Positions 36,294-48,279 of a DNA stretch of 64,000 nucleotides are shown one piece after another. A program made the position numbers and the translations under genes. Numbering within the stretch: position 1 is the stretch's first letter; each line of letters begins with the position of its first letter. The notes below the pieces were generated by a model that was given only the letters and a program-made list of their open reading frames with translations, was not told the DNA's origin and searched no databases. Source of the stretch: Tricholoma matsutake (Eukaryota; Basidiomycota; Agaricomycetes; Agaricales; Tricholomataceae); contig AP026540.1 in the NCBI GenBank assembly GCA_026075535.2, positions 8,680,001 through 8,744,000 on the forward strand, read 5' to 3'.

Positions 36294-38122
36294 TCAAACA
36301 AGTTCCATCGCCAGGCTGAGCTTCTGCTGTTTCCTAACTGGATGCATCTTGCTATTTCTGGAATTTCCTGCAATCGGAATTGGTGTCTTGCTTGGCCCGA
36401 CCTTTGGTTGTCCAGACTGCATTACATCTTCCTCTTCTGATGACTCCATTTGATCGACCAATGTGAAATCAAACACTTCACCCAATTCCTCAACCTTGTT
36501 TAATGTGGGAGCCCTCCATTTACGCCTTCTTGAATCTGGAACAATATGGTCAGTCCACCTTTCCTCAGGCTTCTCCACCCTCTTTTCCTTGCCTTTACCC
36601 TCCCTCTCACTCTTCTTGGTCCTTGGGCAGCTTGGGCAGCTTGGTGTTTTGGCATTGGAATCAGCATCAGAATCAGAATCAGAATCGGAATCATCTCTTG
36701 ATCTCTTCTTTCCCTTCAATTTTTTGTCCTGATAGAATTTGAAACCAAAACCATCGCTTTCCTGATTAGAGTACCAAAATGTCAAAATCTCCTTGATCTG
36801 GTGGTCCTTCATCCTCGATGGATCCATAAGCTTGAAACCATCAGGAACCTGATCCGCCCCAAAGTACTTATCTGCATCTTCAATGAATGACATCCAAGGA
36901 GGGATTGCAAGTTCATTACTGCAAGCCAGACCTGACAAGTCATCCAGGATGAGAATGAACGAATGATTGCCGACCCACTCACGATATGCTGACCTGACAT
37001 ATGACCTGATTAACGCTTTCTTATCCATCCCTTTGCTCGGCCAGTCAGTCAGCTCAGGAAGCAATGGATTCCCGTTGGCATCCGTATCCAACTGAACATA
37101 TGGCTTTTGACTTGAGGTTCCAATAGGAACTCGGAACTTTGCTTCTTCAGCTGCAGCTAACAAAAGACAATTATTTTGAATCTTTCCGATGAGAAATTAT
37201 CCATTTACAATACATCTCCTTTGCATGCATGTTTAGAAGCCCCATGATTGGCTTGGTATCCCAATCTTTGTTTGCTTGGAAGAAAGACTTCCCTCTGAGA
37301 TCTCCCATAAATTCATGCCTACAAAGAAAAAGGTTTAACTGGCAGAAACAAATTCAGACAGCGAACAGACTTAACGCGTTCGTGACAAGTACTCCATTCA
37401 CTTCCTTGTGGCATGTTAATACCAAACAGTCCTTTCCACAAGACTTTTTCATTTGCTTGCAGAAGGACTTCACATGCTTATGAGCCTGTTTTGCATTCCT
37501 GTTCTGCATTAGTATTGATAATACCAATATTCAACGTGAATGACCTACCTTGCTTGCTCCTCAGCTGGGGGACCCATTCGATTCCATATATCAGCCAGGT
37601 CCTCCATCTTCCTTTTCTCTGCTTCCGATGTCTTCCCCCAAAGGTTACTCAACTCCTTCTGGTATGTGCCAAATGCCTTTTGATTGTCTGCCTTGCATGA
37701 AGTATCTTCTACCCATCCACCCATTTTTCCTTGAATTGTTTCCTTTAACTCCCCTTTTGCCTGAACGCCGAGAACCCTTCTACTCATCCATTTCTTGATC
37801 CCCTTAAATTTCTCAGACGATTCTCTAGTTCTTCCATATGTATGGAACCAAGCATATACACCCTGTTCAAAAATGCCCTGTTCAAAGGCATTGCAAAATA
37901 CTTTCCAATTCATGAACTGACCTTCTTCCTCAACTCCTTATCTTCCCTAGACCAGTGGGGATTCTTTTTCTTCATTTCGTCATAAACTTTCTGACCAATT
38001 CTGTTCCACTGTAAACAATCTCCCTCTTGCCATTGTTCCTTTCTGGCTTCTAGGATTTCCACATCTTCCCCTGTCGGCTTAAAGTGGATGAGTTCAGGAG
38101 GAACATGGGCTTCAGCTGGCAT
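36294..38122 (-). CDS. Intact unknown protein (cargo gene C)
   Basis: Five exons (38122-37922, 37862-37549, 37498-37376, 37318-37209, 37156-36294) give 536 aa with no internal stop; introns are 50-59 bp. Strings include KKWMSRRVLGVQAKGELKE, then KEVNGVLVTNAHEFMGDLRG and FRVPIGTSSQKPYVQLD. The C terminus is basic and serine-rich (SDSDSDSDADS, then KKSEREGKGKEKR). Proteins of this layout recur in mushroom genomes near transposons as far as I remember, but I know no function. Its intact state contrasts with the decayed genes on both sides. Confidence 0.6.
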
Positions 38123-38240
38123 AGCGTATAGTGATGTAATGTATGTGATGTGATGGTGGATAAGTGTATTTTTGGTGTTGTGGTATTGAAACAAGTACAA
38201 ATCAGGATGCAGGGGAAATCATTTCATTATGGAATCAATT

Positions 38241-38320
38241 ATACCGATCATTGTCGATCATGGTTGATCATGGTTGATCAATTTTGATCATTGTCGATCA
38301 TTGTCGATCATTAATTAATC
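38241..38320. repeat. GATCATTGTC/GATCATGGTT short tandem repeat
   Basis: About seven copies of a 10-bp unit of the GATCATTGTC type. The remaining gap (38,123-39,186) holds a (CTA)n run near 38,910 and nothing else I recognise. Confidence 0.8.
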
Positions 38321-40441
38321 CATCAATCCTGAGTCTTGAAAAGCCCCTAATTGTATGAGTCCAGTCACTGATCACACATATTGACCAATATGCTCCAAGG
38401 AATGCTCAGAAATGCTCAGAAATCATATCAGTGATCATTTGGAGACCAATCTTTCAGTTTAATCAAACCACTTGTCAACTTTCTTTTTGTCACCTAGTAT
38501 GAAGTCATATATTCAAGTCAGTTGGCATCACTTCTAGATAGTTTGGTTGTAAAAAGGCATAAGAAAAAAAGCACTGTCTAAATCATAAATCCCCATAATA
38601 TACATTCTTCAAAGATAAGATGAGATCATGAGGAACAAGTGTCATTGGTTGTTTCATGGTTAGAAGTTTCTGATCTAATGTAAATTGCGGTTCATACATC
38701 ACCATCTACTTATGTTCTGAACAAAGCAAAACTTGGAGTTTTTGAGTTAAAACCTTAAATTCTTAACATGTCTAACAATGTATTCAGAACTTATGGAGTT
38801 AGAATATTGTACAAATGTCATTTGTGTGATAGACTTGATACATCATGATCGTGTAGTCACATGATAGCCACTAAATCTCCCTACCATCTTCTTCAATACT
38901 ACTTGAATACTACTACTACTACTACTACTAGCTTTGCATTCTTTGACCTGACATTTTGACCAGTTTTTTAATGTTTACCTGACTTTGTTGACTTGCACCT
39001 AACTATCACATGACTGAGAAATTTCCTTTTTTACAGAGGGTAACCTGCCGGCGGGTGCCAAAAGACTTCGTTCTCCGCCTCCCTCCCGTGATGTCTCTAG
39101 GTTTCAATTATATGCTGATTGATAATCTACATCAACACATTCTTCACTATGCAGCTGCTGCTGTACAGATCTGTCTCCCTATCCTTATGGATGTGCTCCC
39201 CTCCATCAATGCTGATGATGCCACAACATCCGAAGCAGTGAAGAGTCAAGCGAAGAAGTGGTCAGATCAAGAAATTGAAGACCTCATTGCTTTCTTGTAC
39301 AACCGCCGTTCTGAAGCCAGCTCTCCAGGGAACTTCAAGCCAGTTGTCTGGACAGCAGCTAAACTGCATCTTGACACCAAGCACCCACATTCTCCACGAA
39401 CAATAGCTGCCATCAAAGCCAAGTTTACTATGGTGCGTGATATAATCATTCTACATCCTTTTCCTCCATTTTACCATTCTACTAGTATAAAGATATGTAC
39501 AGGGTGGTTGAGGATTACTATGGAAGGTCGGGAATGGGTGCAATGCCTGCTGGATCAGGTATCTGGGCACAAACGAGTGCTGAGCTTCAACATTACGAGC
39601 ATTTTGAGAAGAATTTGGGGAAGGAATGGGTACGTTCCTATTATATTGTTATTTTCATATGTATCTAACCTTCAAATCACAGAAAAGGTACTGTTGTCAG
39701 CTCCTCAATGCATCATTTCCACAATATGTGAAAATGCAAGCGATCATGGAGAAATCTATTGTGAAAGGTCAATTTGCACACAAGGGCACTGGCCAAGCCC
39801 CTCCCAACCTCTTGATTGATGGGAATGGTGAGGTTAATGAGACTGGGCATGCTGCCCCTTCGTCTTCAGCCAGGATCATCTTTCCTGCCACACAAGACGG
39901 CTTGACTTTCATGGATGTTGTTGATCCAGCCCTCCCATCAACATTGTCACGTCCTTTACTAGGCCAACTACCTGCAACAGCCTCATCTTCGCTCTCTATC
40001 CTATCAGTCCCAACAATGACTCCATCCTCAGCCCCTCTTGCTTTGGCATTCTCACAGCCCCCTTTGCATCCCCTTACATCAGCATTCTCACAGCCCCCTG
40101 CTTTGGCATCTTTGCATCCCCCTATGTCAGCATCCTCACATCCCCCTACCCCAGCATCAGCTCCTAGCATGCCCTCAGTGAAATCGAAGTCATCGGGAAA
40201 ATGCAAACGGGCATCAGGGGATGATCCCATGCCCAATCAGCCACCATCCAAAACTGCTTCAAAGCCACAATCAAGTGCAACGACATTGACAAAGACCAAT
40301 ACAAGCATCTCTGCTCTCGTTGGAGCAACTGGGGCCATCAACAATCTTAATATGACTATGCAACAAAGCCTGTTTCAATTGGATGCGCGGCGAATCGAGT
40401 TGGCAATGGGAGGTCTTTACACTCCCCCACCTTTCCCATTG

Positions 40442-40630
40442 GACTCCAACTGGAGTCCAACTGGACTGACTGGAGTCCAACTGGAGTCTGACTGGAGTCC
40501 ACTGGGACTGGTCACCAGCCAACTGCTGCAAAGTTGCCAGTCCAGTCCCAGTCCAGTCTGACTGGACTCCGAGTGGAATCCACTCAAACACCAGATTCCA
40601 CTCAGACTGGTCCAGTTGGATTCCGCTCAA
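40442..40630. repeat. Left GGAGTCCAACT array
   Basis: Degenerate units of TGGAGTCCAACTGGAGTC; inverted counterpart of the array at 42,283-42,790. Confidence 0.85.
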
Positions 40631-40720
40631 AAAGTGTGTAAGGAAAGGAATCGAACCCAGATCCCTGTCGGTTGCTTATGTAATCATAACACACAATATA
40701 ACCGTTACACCACAGTACCT
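40629..40720 (-). ncRNA. tRNA-like sequence with Pol III box A and box B
   Basis: On the minus strand, TGGTGTAACGGTTA (box A-like) is followed 43 nt later by GGTTCGATTCC (perfect box B) and then a TTTTT terminator. The T-arm stem pairs poorly and no convincing anticodon stem forms, so it is a decayed tRNA or a tRNA-derived SINE head, not a working tRNA. Confidence 0.5.
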
Positions 40721-40957
40721 TGTTTAAGGTATCATCTACTTGTGCTAGGTACTGTGTGCGGCTGTGTATGACAAAGCATATAGCCACATCATCAAATGTG
40801 CCAGCTCATCACTCACCACCACCACCACCACCATCGATGCCGCCTCCCTCCCTCCTCTCTCTACCACCACCACCACTGTGTGGACACCCACTGCCACCGC
40901 TCCCACACCAAATCCGCCATCACCACCACCCGCAAATGAGCCAAATGGATGGAATGC

Positions 40958-41405
40958 AGGCCCAAACGACGCAGATTGCGTCGTTTGGGCCCTAGGTAAG
41001 TTTTTTTTTTGTTTGCTTTTTGTTTTTATAAACTAACCAACCTGTTTTTTTAGCTTTCTAGGTTATAATCTACTGGCAACGACACCACCACTCGCAAACA
41101 AGCCAACACGGGCCCAAATGATGTGATCTGCGTCATTTGGGCCTTATGTAAGTTTTTTCGCTTGGTTTTTGTTTTTATAAACTAACTAACTCGTTTTTTT
41201 AGTTTTCTAGGTTATAATCTACTGGCAATGACACCACCACTCGCAAACGAGCCAACACGGGCCCAAACGACGCCGATCGCATCGTTTGGGCCCTATGTAA
41301 GTTTTTTTCACTTGGTTTTTGTTTTTATGAACTAACTAACTTGTTTTTTTAGTTTTCTAGGTTATAATCTACTAGTAATGACACCACCACCCGCAAACGA
41401 GCCAA
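40958..41405 (+). other. Tandem exon-intron modules, about 150-bp period
   Basis: Copies at about 40,920, 41,062, 41,211 and 41,361 share a segment ending in a hairpin such as GGCCCAAACGACGC/GCGTCGTTTGGGCC (40,959-40,991) followed by GTAAGTTTTTT. A short AT-rich stretch with ACTAAC and TTTTTTTAG comes before the next copy. Each copy thus looks like an exon with its own donor, branch site and acceptor. In one frame the exons encode GPNDADCVVWALG-like peptides. Other frames have stops, and a complete coding gene is not evident. Confidence 0.5.
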
Positions 41406-41409
41406 CACA

Positions 41410-41830
41410 CCCACCCCATGCCTGCAAGCCCCTGGTCATAGGGTGGATCGTGAGTGTGTGCAGTCAACAATGATGACGACGACGATGATGCCTACCAGCA
41501 CCCCCCAAAGCCGACAACACACCCACCCCACACCTGTGAGCCCCTGCTCGTAGGGTGGATCGCGAGTGTGTGCAGTCAACGATGACGACGCCTACCAGCA
41601 CCCCCCAAAGCCGACAACACACCCACCCCACGCCTGCGAGCCTCTGCTCGCAGGGTGGATGGGTGGTGAGAGCCCATGCTGACGAGCAGCTGCTCGTCGG
41701 GTGGATGGCGGGCACACCAGGGATAAGACGACCACGGCACCCATCCCCACACCTACGAGCAACTGCTCGTAGGGTGGATGACGGGTGCGGCCTGCTACGG
41801 CAACGGATGTGTGCAAGGAGGGGTGGGCAA
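41410..41830. repeat. GC-rich repeats with GCGAGC/GCTCGC hairpins
   Basis: Four to five copies of an ACACCCACCCCAC block with CTGCGAGCCTCTGCTCGCAG or ACGAGCAACTGCTCGT, each a short stem-loop. Related hairpins recur at 60,430-61,330. Confidence 0.75.
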
Positions 41831-42106
41831 CGACACCCACCCCAGACCGCATCCCCCAACCCCCCCTCCCCCCACATTTTGTGTGGGGAGGGGTCTTTAT
41901 TATTTTTAATTTATCTCTGCCCCCCCTCTCACATCTTGTGAGAGGGGTTTTTTTTTGTTTATTATTATATTATACCCACTCCCTCGTGTCCTACATGAGG
42001 GATGTGGTTAATCAAAATTTTTTGATCTTAATTGTTTGAAAAATGCCTCCTCGACGAATATGAAAAGTTGAGTCATAAATAAACCTTATATTGATCCCCA
42101 ATAAAT

Positions 42107-42192
42107 CTCCTGTGGCTCAAGTGGTTGAGCACACTTGTTTGGTTTGTCATGTAATTCCTTATGGTGAGGTCTTGAGTTCAATTCCTGCAGTA
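42107..42192 (+). ncRNA. Second tRNA-like sequence (Leu/Ser-type spacing)
   Basis: TGGCTCAAGTGGTTGAGC matches a class II tRNA box A region and GAGTTCAATTCC, about 50 nt further, resembles box B. The spacing suits a tRNA with a long variable arm, but stems are imperfect. Probably a tRNA-derived repeat. Confidence 0.4.
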
Positions 42193-42282
42193 CACAAATT
42201 TATTTTGTGGGTACTTTATGAAATTCACCAAGTCTGAAGTCCTTTGAGCTCATATCCAATTGACTTATCATTTGGTTGCACT

Positions 42283-42790
42283 TGGACTCCACTCAGACTC
42301 CAGTTGGACTCCACTCGGACTCCAGTTGGACTCCACTCGGACTCCAGTTGGACTCCACTCGGACTCCAGTTGGACTCCACTCGGACTCCACTCGGACTTC
42401 AGTTGGACTCCACTCAGACTCCAGTTGGACTCCACTTGGACTCCAGTTGGACTCCACTCGGACTCCAGTTGGACTCCACTCGGACTCCAGTTGGACTCCA
42501 CTCGGACTCCAGTTGGACTCCACTCGGACTCCAGTTGGACTCCACTCGGACTCCAGTTGGACTCCAATGGGGGATTGAACTCTACATGACTTAGTGTAGT
42601 TCAATTGGACTCCACTCGGACTCCAGTTGGACTCCAATGGGGGATTGAACTCTACATGACTTAGTGTAGTTCAATTGGACTCCACTCGGACTCCAGTTGG
42701 ACTCCAATGGGGGATTGAACTCTACATGACTTAGTGTAGTTCAATTGGACTCCACTTGGACTCCAGTGGACTCCGGTCAGTCCGGTCGGA
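42283..42790. repeat. Right TTGGACTCCACTCGGACTCC array
   Basis: About 15 nearly exact 22- or 23-bp units, then three longer units that each contain the block ATGGGGGATTGAACTCTACA. Open on both strands because of the period. No gene. Confidence 0.9.
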
Positions 42791-43035
42791 GTCCACTAGG
42801 ACAGGTGGGGGACTGTAAAGTACTGGGCAATGGAGCTGATCAAAAATGCAGACCATATTGATGATAATGAACGAGGTGCTCTTTCATTCTATTATAGCAA
42901 TAATCCAAATGCTGCTGGTAGTCTCATAGCCATGTCTGATGTGCAGCGGGAAAATACATTGCGTTATGCTCTCCAAATGATCTTGAAGCCAGCTGTATCC
43001 TAAATTTTTGTACACTAACTGTACTGTACACTGTA

Positions 43036-44412
43036 TTACTCTACATCTGTATTGTACAAAAATTCATCAACGTCGTCACTGGCCTCGTGTTCTCGCAAAA
43101 TTGCCTGATAGCTATTCCACATTGACTGTGCAATCTCATTTCGCCGACCCGCAACCACCCCATTTGGGTTGTTGTCTTCTACATTGCTGGCTTGTTGCAC
43201 AAAGCCATCACCAGTGTGGCCACCTTGGTTTGGGTATTCTTCACTTGCAAGTTCTTCTTCGTGAGGATCATGAATGCGAATAAAATTATGTATAGCACAC
43301 AATGCTGCCGGAATTTGTGCTTGGATTGTCATGTCATATTCTGGGCCAATCAAAAGTATGCGAAAGCACTTCTTGAGAACTCCAAAAATGCGCTCGATTA
43401 CATTTCTTGCCTGAGCGTGATGCAAGTTGAAAAGCTCCTCTTTATTTTGTGGTCTGGACATTTCATGAATTTAGGCATGCCTTATACTGAAAAGCACAAA
43501 CATACCGTAATGAGGCATGCCCCCATTCAGCAAGATGATAACGGATGCCGCGGTAGGGAACAAGAAGCTCCTTGCAATGTGGGAAGCCTGCATTGGCAAG
43601 GAGATACAATCCCTCAGGTACAATCAGATCATCAGAGATCGCACTTTCATAAACTCGGGCATCTGATGCAGAGCCCTCCCATCCGGTAAGGACATATGTG
43701 AAAAGAAGATCAAACGAACAACTGAACAAGCAGTTCTGTGATATGAAGCCCTTCCGGTTGCACCATGCTTCATGATACTCAGCATGAGCAGTGGCATGGA
43801 TGTGGCTACCATCGATTGCCCCAAGGGCAGATTGGAGAAAAGGCCATAATTTCGGATTGTTGAAAAGTCTTGATGAAGGTGGATCATAGGGGGATATTTG
43901 TTTTATGTATTTGGAATTGAAAGGAGCAAATGCAAAGATACGAGCCATTTTACAGAAGTATCTGTGAACCTATGAGTCCAAAATGATGATAGCAGAAATA
44001 AATGAATTCTTTACACAGATATCATCTCGGGAGCATGTTGAAACCTTTCCTCAAGATGGCGGATAGGAAGACCAGTGACACAACAATATAGAAAAATAGC
44101 AAGCTGCTCTTCAAGAGTGATGTACTTGGAATCCCCATGGCCCATCCCTTGTAATTCAGACATGAGAGCCCTGAAAACTTGCTTATTCATTCCAAGAGCT
44201 GTGCAAATGCGCTTCAGATGACCATGGAGTAGTTCATTGACCCAAGCCTGCCCTGTGAGAATTGACGTGTAACATGGCTCCTTGAAATAATACTGCTGTA
44301 TAATCTTCAAGGTTTCAGGAATGACAATGTTGACGATCAGAACAACAAGTTGCTGAGCAATTTGAGCAAAAAGCTCTTGCTGTGAGGAATTTTGCTGATG
44401 GGGAGGAACCAT
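43036..44412 (-). CDS. PIF/Harbinger DDE transposase, apparently intact
   Basis: Exons 44412-44017, 43969-43506 and 43453-43036 join in phase to 425 aa; introns 47 and 52 bp; no premature stop. The catalytic acids of the DDE_Tnp_4 fold can be seen: LGAIDGSHIHA (first D), GWEGSASDARVYE (second D) and ARNVIERIFGVLKK (E). Upstream is the helical N-terminal domain with YITLEEQLAIFLYCCVTGLP. The start at 44412 (MVPPHQQ) is preferred to an upstream alternative. It cuts and pastes the Harbinger element with help from the Myb/SANT protein, which in this copy is split. Among the transposase genes here it alone looks usable. Confidence 0.8.
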
Positions 44413-44622
44413 GGTGATGATTTGCACATTTCGTTGGAATGCTCTCAAAATACTATCATAGGTGTCTATCGATCAGTCGATATCGATAATCATGAAGTGA
44501 TCCATTAAGAGCTATGAGTGAATGAATTTCCTCGGCACCACTGGCAGGTCTGAATTGCCCTGGGACCCTCGCATCCAATGATTGATGGTTAGTCAGCAGT
44601 TCACACAAGCAACCAACATCTC

Positions 44623-47600
44623 ATGCCTAGCAAAAAATTCAATCCTAATCTCAGAAATATAGCCAGTGGTGACACTCTAAGTATCAGCACTACCAGCCAT
44701 TACACAGCTCGAGGCCTGGTGAAGAAGATGAAAGTTAGCAAGCAAAATTCACACTCCTCTGTGTCCCCATCCAAGTCCCCTTCCAAACCTATCAAAGGAT
44801 TGACTCCCTTGGTTTCAGTTGAAGATAGACAAAATATTAACTTTGACAATGTGCTCTTAGAACCCCTCCAACTTCCAAAGTCTAAGGTGAGAGCCTTGCC
44901 CATTTGGCTCTCGATACCTTTTTGACCTTTTGGATTCAGTCACAAAATGACTACATGAGGGATTACCTGCATAAAAGGAAGTTCTATTTAGCACATATTC
45001 TCTCATCTGAGGCGCCTCCGATCGAGATGCTTTGCAGCAGCTGTGGGTCATCGGGAGACTGGTGTTGTTTGGACTGTCTTGGATGTCCAATGTTTTGCAA
45101 GGACTGTTGTCAGAAGGCTCATCGGAACAACCCCTTTCACAAGATTCAACACTGGGAAAATGAGTACTTCAAAGATTCCACCCTTCTACAGGCCGGTCTT
45201 ACCCTTCACTTCAGTCATGGTGGGAAGCTATGCCCCTCAAACCCCAGTGATGACTCCCACCAAGAAGAGGGTGAGGATGAATGGCTGTTCGGCCTTCCTG
45301 ATCTCCCATCCGAGTTATTGGATGATGATGATGACCTCGAGTTCGGCTCAGTTCCTTTCTCTCAAATGGAATTGGAAGACGATGGATTGTTGCTGGAGAG
45401 AGATGTTAGGGATAAAACTACCTATGCGAAGAATGTACTAGTCATTGTTCATAGCAATGGTGTCCACCATCTTCCGATCCAATGGTGCAGGTGCCCTGGA
45501 CACATACCTGATGATATACAGGCCCTTGATCTGCACTTCTTCCCTGCCTCCTTCAAGCAAGTCAAGACCTTGTTCACATTTGAAGGTCTAGATTCCTTCC
45601 TTGCCAAAAACCAGGAGTGCAAATCCTCTGCTTGGCATTACTACCAGAAGCTGAGGAGATTTACCTCCACATGCTTTCCCAAAACTATTCCAGTAAGCTC
45701 CATCCCACCAATCGAAATACTGATCATCACAACACTGATACTCATGTAATCTGCCAGGACCGATATCGGGAACTTCTCCGATGTACAAGGCAATTCCGGA
45801 ACCTCAAACATCTGAAGTGACATGGATTTGGGCATAACGTTGAAAGTCCAGGACTTGGGGATCTCGCTGTCCTTTGCCCCGCCTGTCCACAGGTTGGGAT
45901 TAATTTGCCCGAAGATTGGAAGAATGATGAAGAACAGCAAGCACTACTTTTACACCAAGTCCCCGATAAACACTAAAGATATTTTAGATGGGTTTATACT
46001 CGGTCTTTTGCCATTGATGGGAAGTTTACAGCTTCTCATCAATGTCAGAAATGACCCGAGGATGACGTGCCACTGACAAATGGCCAGAGCTTTATGACAG
46101 AGAGCTCAGATTATAAAGCTCACCTCAAGATAGCCAGGGAATTCAAGCAGCCTCCCTGTACATGCAACAAGTTCAAAGCTGATCAGAATGTCAATGTTGC
46201 TGGCTATGATGCAACTGGTATCAGATCGGTGGTTTGTCTTCGGCATGGATTTTTTCAACCCGAGGCCACCATTGACTTTCAAAAAGGAGAGCAGTAAGTC
46301 TCTTCCCATCACGAATCCTCAATTTACAAGCCCTTTCATCTGAATTTACAGGCAGAAAAACATCGACTATGCAATTTGTAAAGCCCTGAACAGAAAGACG
46401 ATGAAGGGGATCAATCGATCGCTACTCGTATACGACATCTTTTGTCAGTGGATAATCAACTTTCACCTTCGAGTGAATCAGTCACCCTTTCTGTCTATCC
46501 CAGAAGGTCTTAGGATCACAGGAGCAATCGGGGACTTTCATGTGGTAGGACACGTTGATGATTGCCTTCCTAGATATACATTGGCATATGTGCCAGGGAG
46601 TGGTGTAATTGATGGCAAAATTGTGGAAACTTTGTGGGCTGTCTTGAACGAAACATCCCGAAGTGCCAAGAGTGTGACTATGGCCCATCGGATTGAAATT
46701 CTGGATGACCACATGAATCACTCAAACTGGAAAAAGCTAATCGGCATGAGTAAATGTCTCATCATCCTTCCCCTACACTGAATATTGACTGTGTTATTCA
46801 ATGTAGAATCATCGTTGGTTTGGAAGATGAAACGGGCAATGAATTTGTTGAAGGGGTCAGAAGAATCCTATAAGAAACTGACTGAGTCAGCGGCACCAGC
46901 AGATTTAGAAGCTTGGAGAGAGGGTGAGATGATGGCGCAACAAAATAGGGATGAAAATGTCAAGAGTATGGATTACTATGCCCTGAAATGCAAACAAGGT
47001 ACTGTCCTCTTCATTTCTTATTTCCAATCCCCTGAACTCAAGCATTACCTGGATCAGCCCCAGGTAAAGCCAAGATGCAGTTACAATTGAGCTGAGAACA
47101 GCCTTCAGGCAAAGTCTCTTCAGTGGAATTCCTTTCAAAAGGGATCTCAATTCAAGAGTCTCAGTAAGCGTTTAGTAAAGCTATTGTCAGCATTTTCACT
47201 CCTTTCTTGGGATAGGCTGTCATTACAAAGTTACCTGAGACAGGTTGGTGGTGTCCCGACAACAACTGAGCAAATCGAAATCACTAAGAAATGAAGTCGG
47301 CTTCTCACAAGAATCTTGGATCATCAGAGGAAAGCAAATCACTTTCTCTGACCTGACTCATCATTGGAAAATATCAGTTCCTCCTATGAACCCTCCAAAG
47401 TCTTCGTCACTGACAATGATGGTGAGATTGATCTAATCTCTTGCCCTGTTTCATCCAACCCATTCAATGATGTGGGATCAGGGAACAGGCCTGAGACTTC
47501 CGTCATTGCATTGCGATCATCTCTGACCGCCAAAGCAATCAGAGAGAGAGGGCTGGTGGAGCTGGCAAAGCTTGAGACAGAACTTCGGAGTGGGCAGTGC

Positions 47601-48260
47601 AACGACAACCTCAAAGGGATCAGGCTCATGCTGGGAAAGAAAGCTTTCTTGTTCATTATGAAGATCCGACCCAAGGGACCTAAAACAGGAAAAACAAAAT
47701 CTTGGGATGGTATTCACTCTACCGACCAGGCCTTACGACTCTATGCTCAAAACTATCAGGCTGGTAGGGAAGCCCTGGTGTCATCAGGAGCTTCAAAAGA
47801 AATGCTAGATCAATTCCAAATCCTTGATCAGAGCCATCTAAAGACGAGTACTACATTGATAAACCCAAAGGAGTCTGGATGGAAGCATGATTCATTGCCA
47901 TGGTTCTGGTATATGGATGTCGAGGGTGACAGTTTGTCATCTAATTATATGAAAGAATGTGAGTGGATGAAAGATTGACTGATGTGTAAAACTAAAGATA
48001 TATATGTAGTTCACCAGGTGAACTGGCTGAGAGCAAAAGCAGCATTTGAACGAGCGACGGAGGAAAACACCCTTGTTCAGTATGAGATGAAATGGACAAC
48101 AGCATACTTCAATCATCGGGCAGCAGAGTGGAGGAAGAGAAAAGTGGCTGATTACTCTCATGGACATAAGATCTATGCTGCACAACAGGAGGTGATGTGG
48201 GAGGATTTTGCTGATACAGCAAGGAAGTCATTTATTAGATTGGGGGTGAATATTGATTAG
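44623..48260 (+). pseudogene. KDZ transposase with CxC2 cysteine cluster, decayed
   Basis: Exons 44623-44886, 44940-45692, 45758 onward and several more to 48260. The CxC2 region reads MLCSSCGSSGDWCCLDCLGC then MFCKDCCQKAHRNNPFHKI. A second cluster is HHLPIQWCRCPG. The transposase core has SFAIDGKF (about 46,000), LLVYDIFCQWIINFHLR (about 46,420) and KIVETLWAVLNETSRS (about 46,620), plausible sites of the D, D and E residues. The C terminus has VNWLRAKAAFERATEE. Premature TGA codons lie at 45818, 46052, 47093, 47292 and 47349, all where arginine would fit, and one TAA lies at 45974. The core is still easy to read, so inactivation is fairly recent. Confidence 0.75.
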
Positions 48261-48279
48261 AGTAGTAGTACATAAGTGT

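Larger units (their letters stand above)
40415..42820. mobile_element. Insertion with inverted GGACTCC-repeat ends, inside the Myb/SANT gene
   Basis: Tips match as inverted repeats: CTTTACACTCCCCCACCTTT on the left and, on the minus strand, CTTTACAGTCCCCCACCTGT on the right. Inside each tip is an array of CCAACTGGAGTCC-type units, inverted between the two ends. GGCAATGG stands close to both junctions in direct orientation and may be a target duplication. The inside holds a tRNA-like sequence near each end and the repeated exon modules. No transposase is present. Confidence 0.65.
39187..43003 (+). pseudogene. Harbinger Myb/SANT-like protein gene, split by an insertion
   Basis: Exons 39187-39432, 39486-39629 and 39683-40414. 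KKWSDQEIEDLIAFLYNRRS starts a Myb/SANT-like DNA-binding domain, ending ELQHYEHFEKNLGKEW. A Pro/Ser linker and a second helical part (AINNLNMTMQQSLFQLDARR) follow. The frame then enters a 2.4 kb insertion (40,415-42,820). Beyond it the expected C terminus continues in phase: ELIKNADHIDDNERGALSFY to a TAA at 43001-43003. In Harbinger systems this protein helps transposase binding and nuclear entry. No TGA decay is seen in the exons. Confidence 0.65.
39187..44412. mobile_element. PIF/Harbinger element (outer ends not found)
   Basis: A Myb/SANT-like gene (+) and a DDE transposase (-) face each other, the two-gene set of PIF/Harbinger transposons. I could not find the TIRs or the 3-bp target duplication, so only the coding span is given. 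A second element is inserted in the Myb/SANT gene. Confidence 0.6.

Noticed and set aside
40629..40720. Functional tRNA gene
   Set aside because: Box A and box B are present but T-arm and anticodon stems do not pair well.
41062..41400. CRISPR-like regularly spaced repeats
   Set aside because: Eukaryotic context, about 150-bp period with splice signals, no distinct spacers and no cas genes.
42244..42637. About 100-aa TPVGLHSDSSW frames on both strands
   Set aside because: Translation of the GGACTCC array; open in several frames at once.
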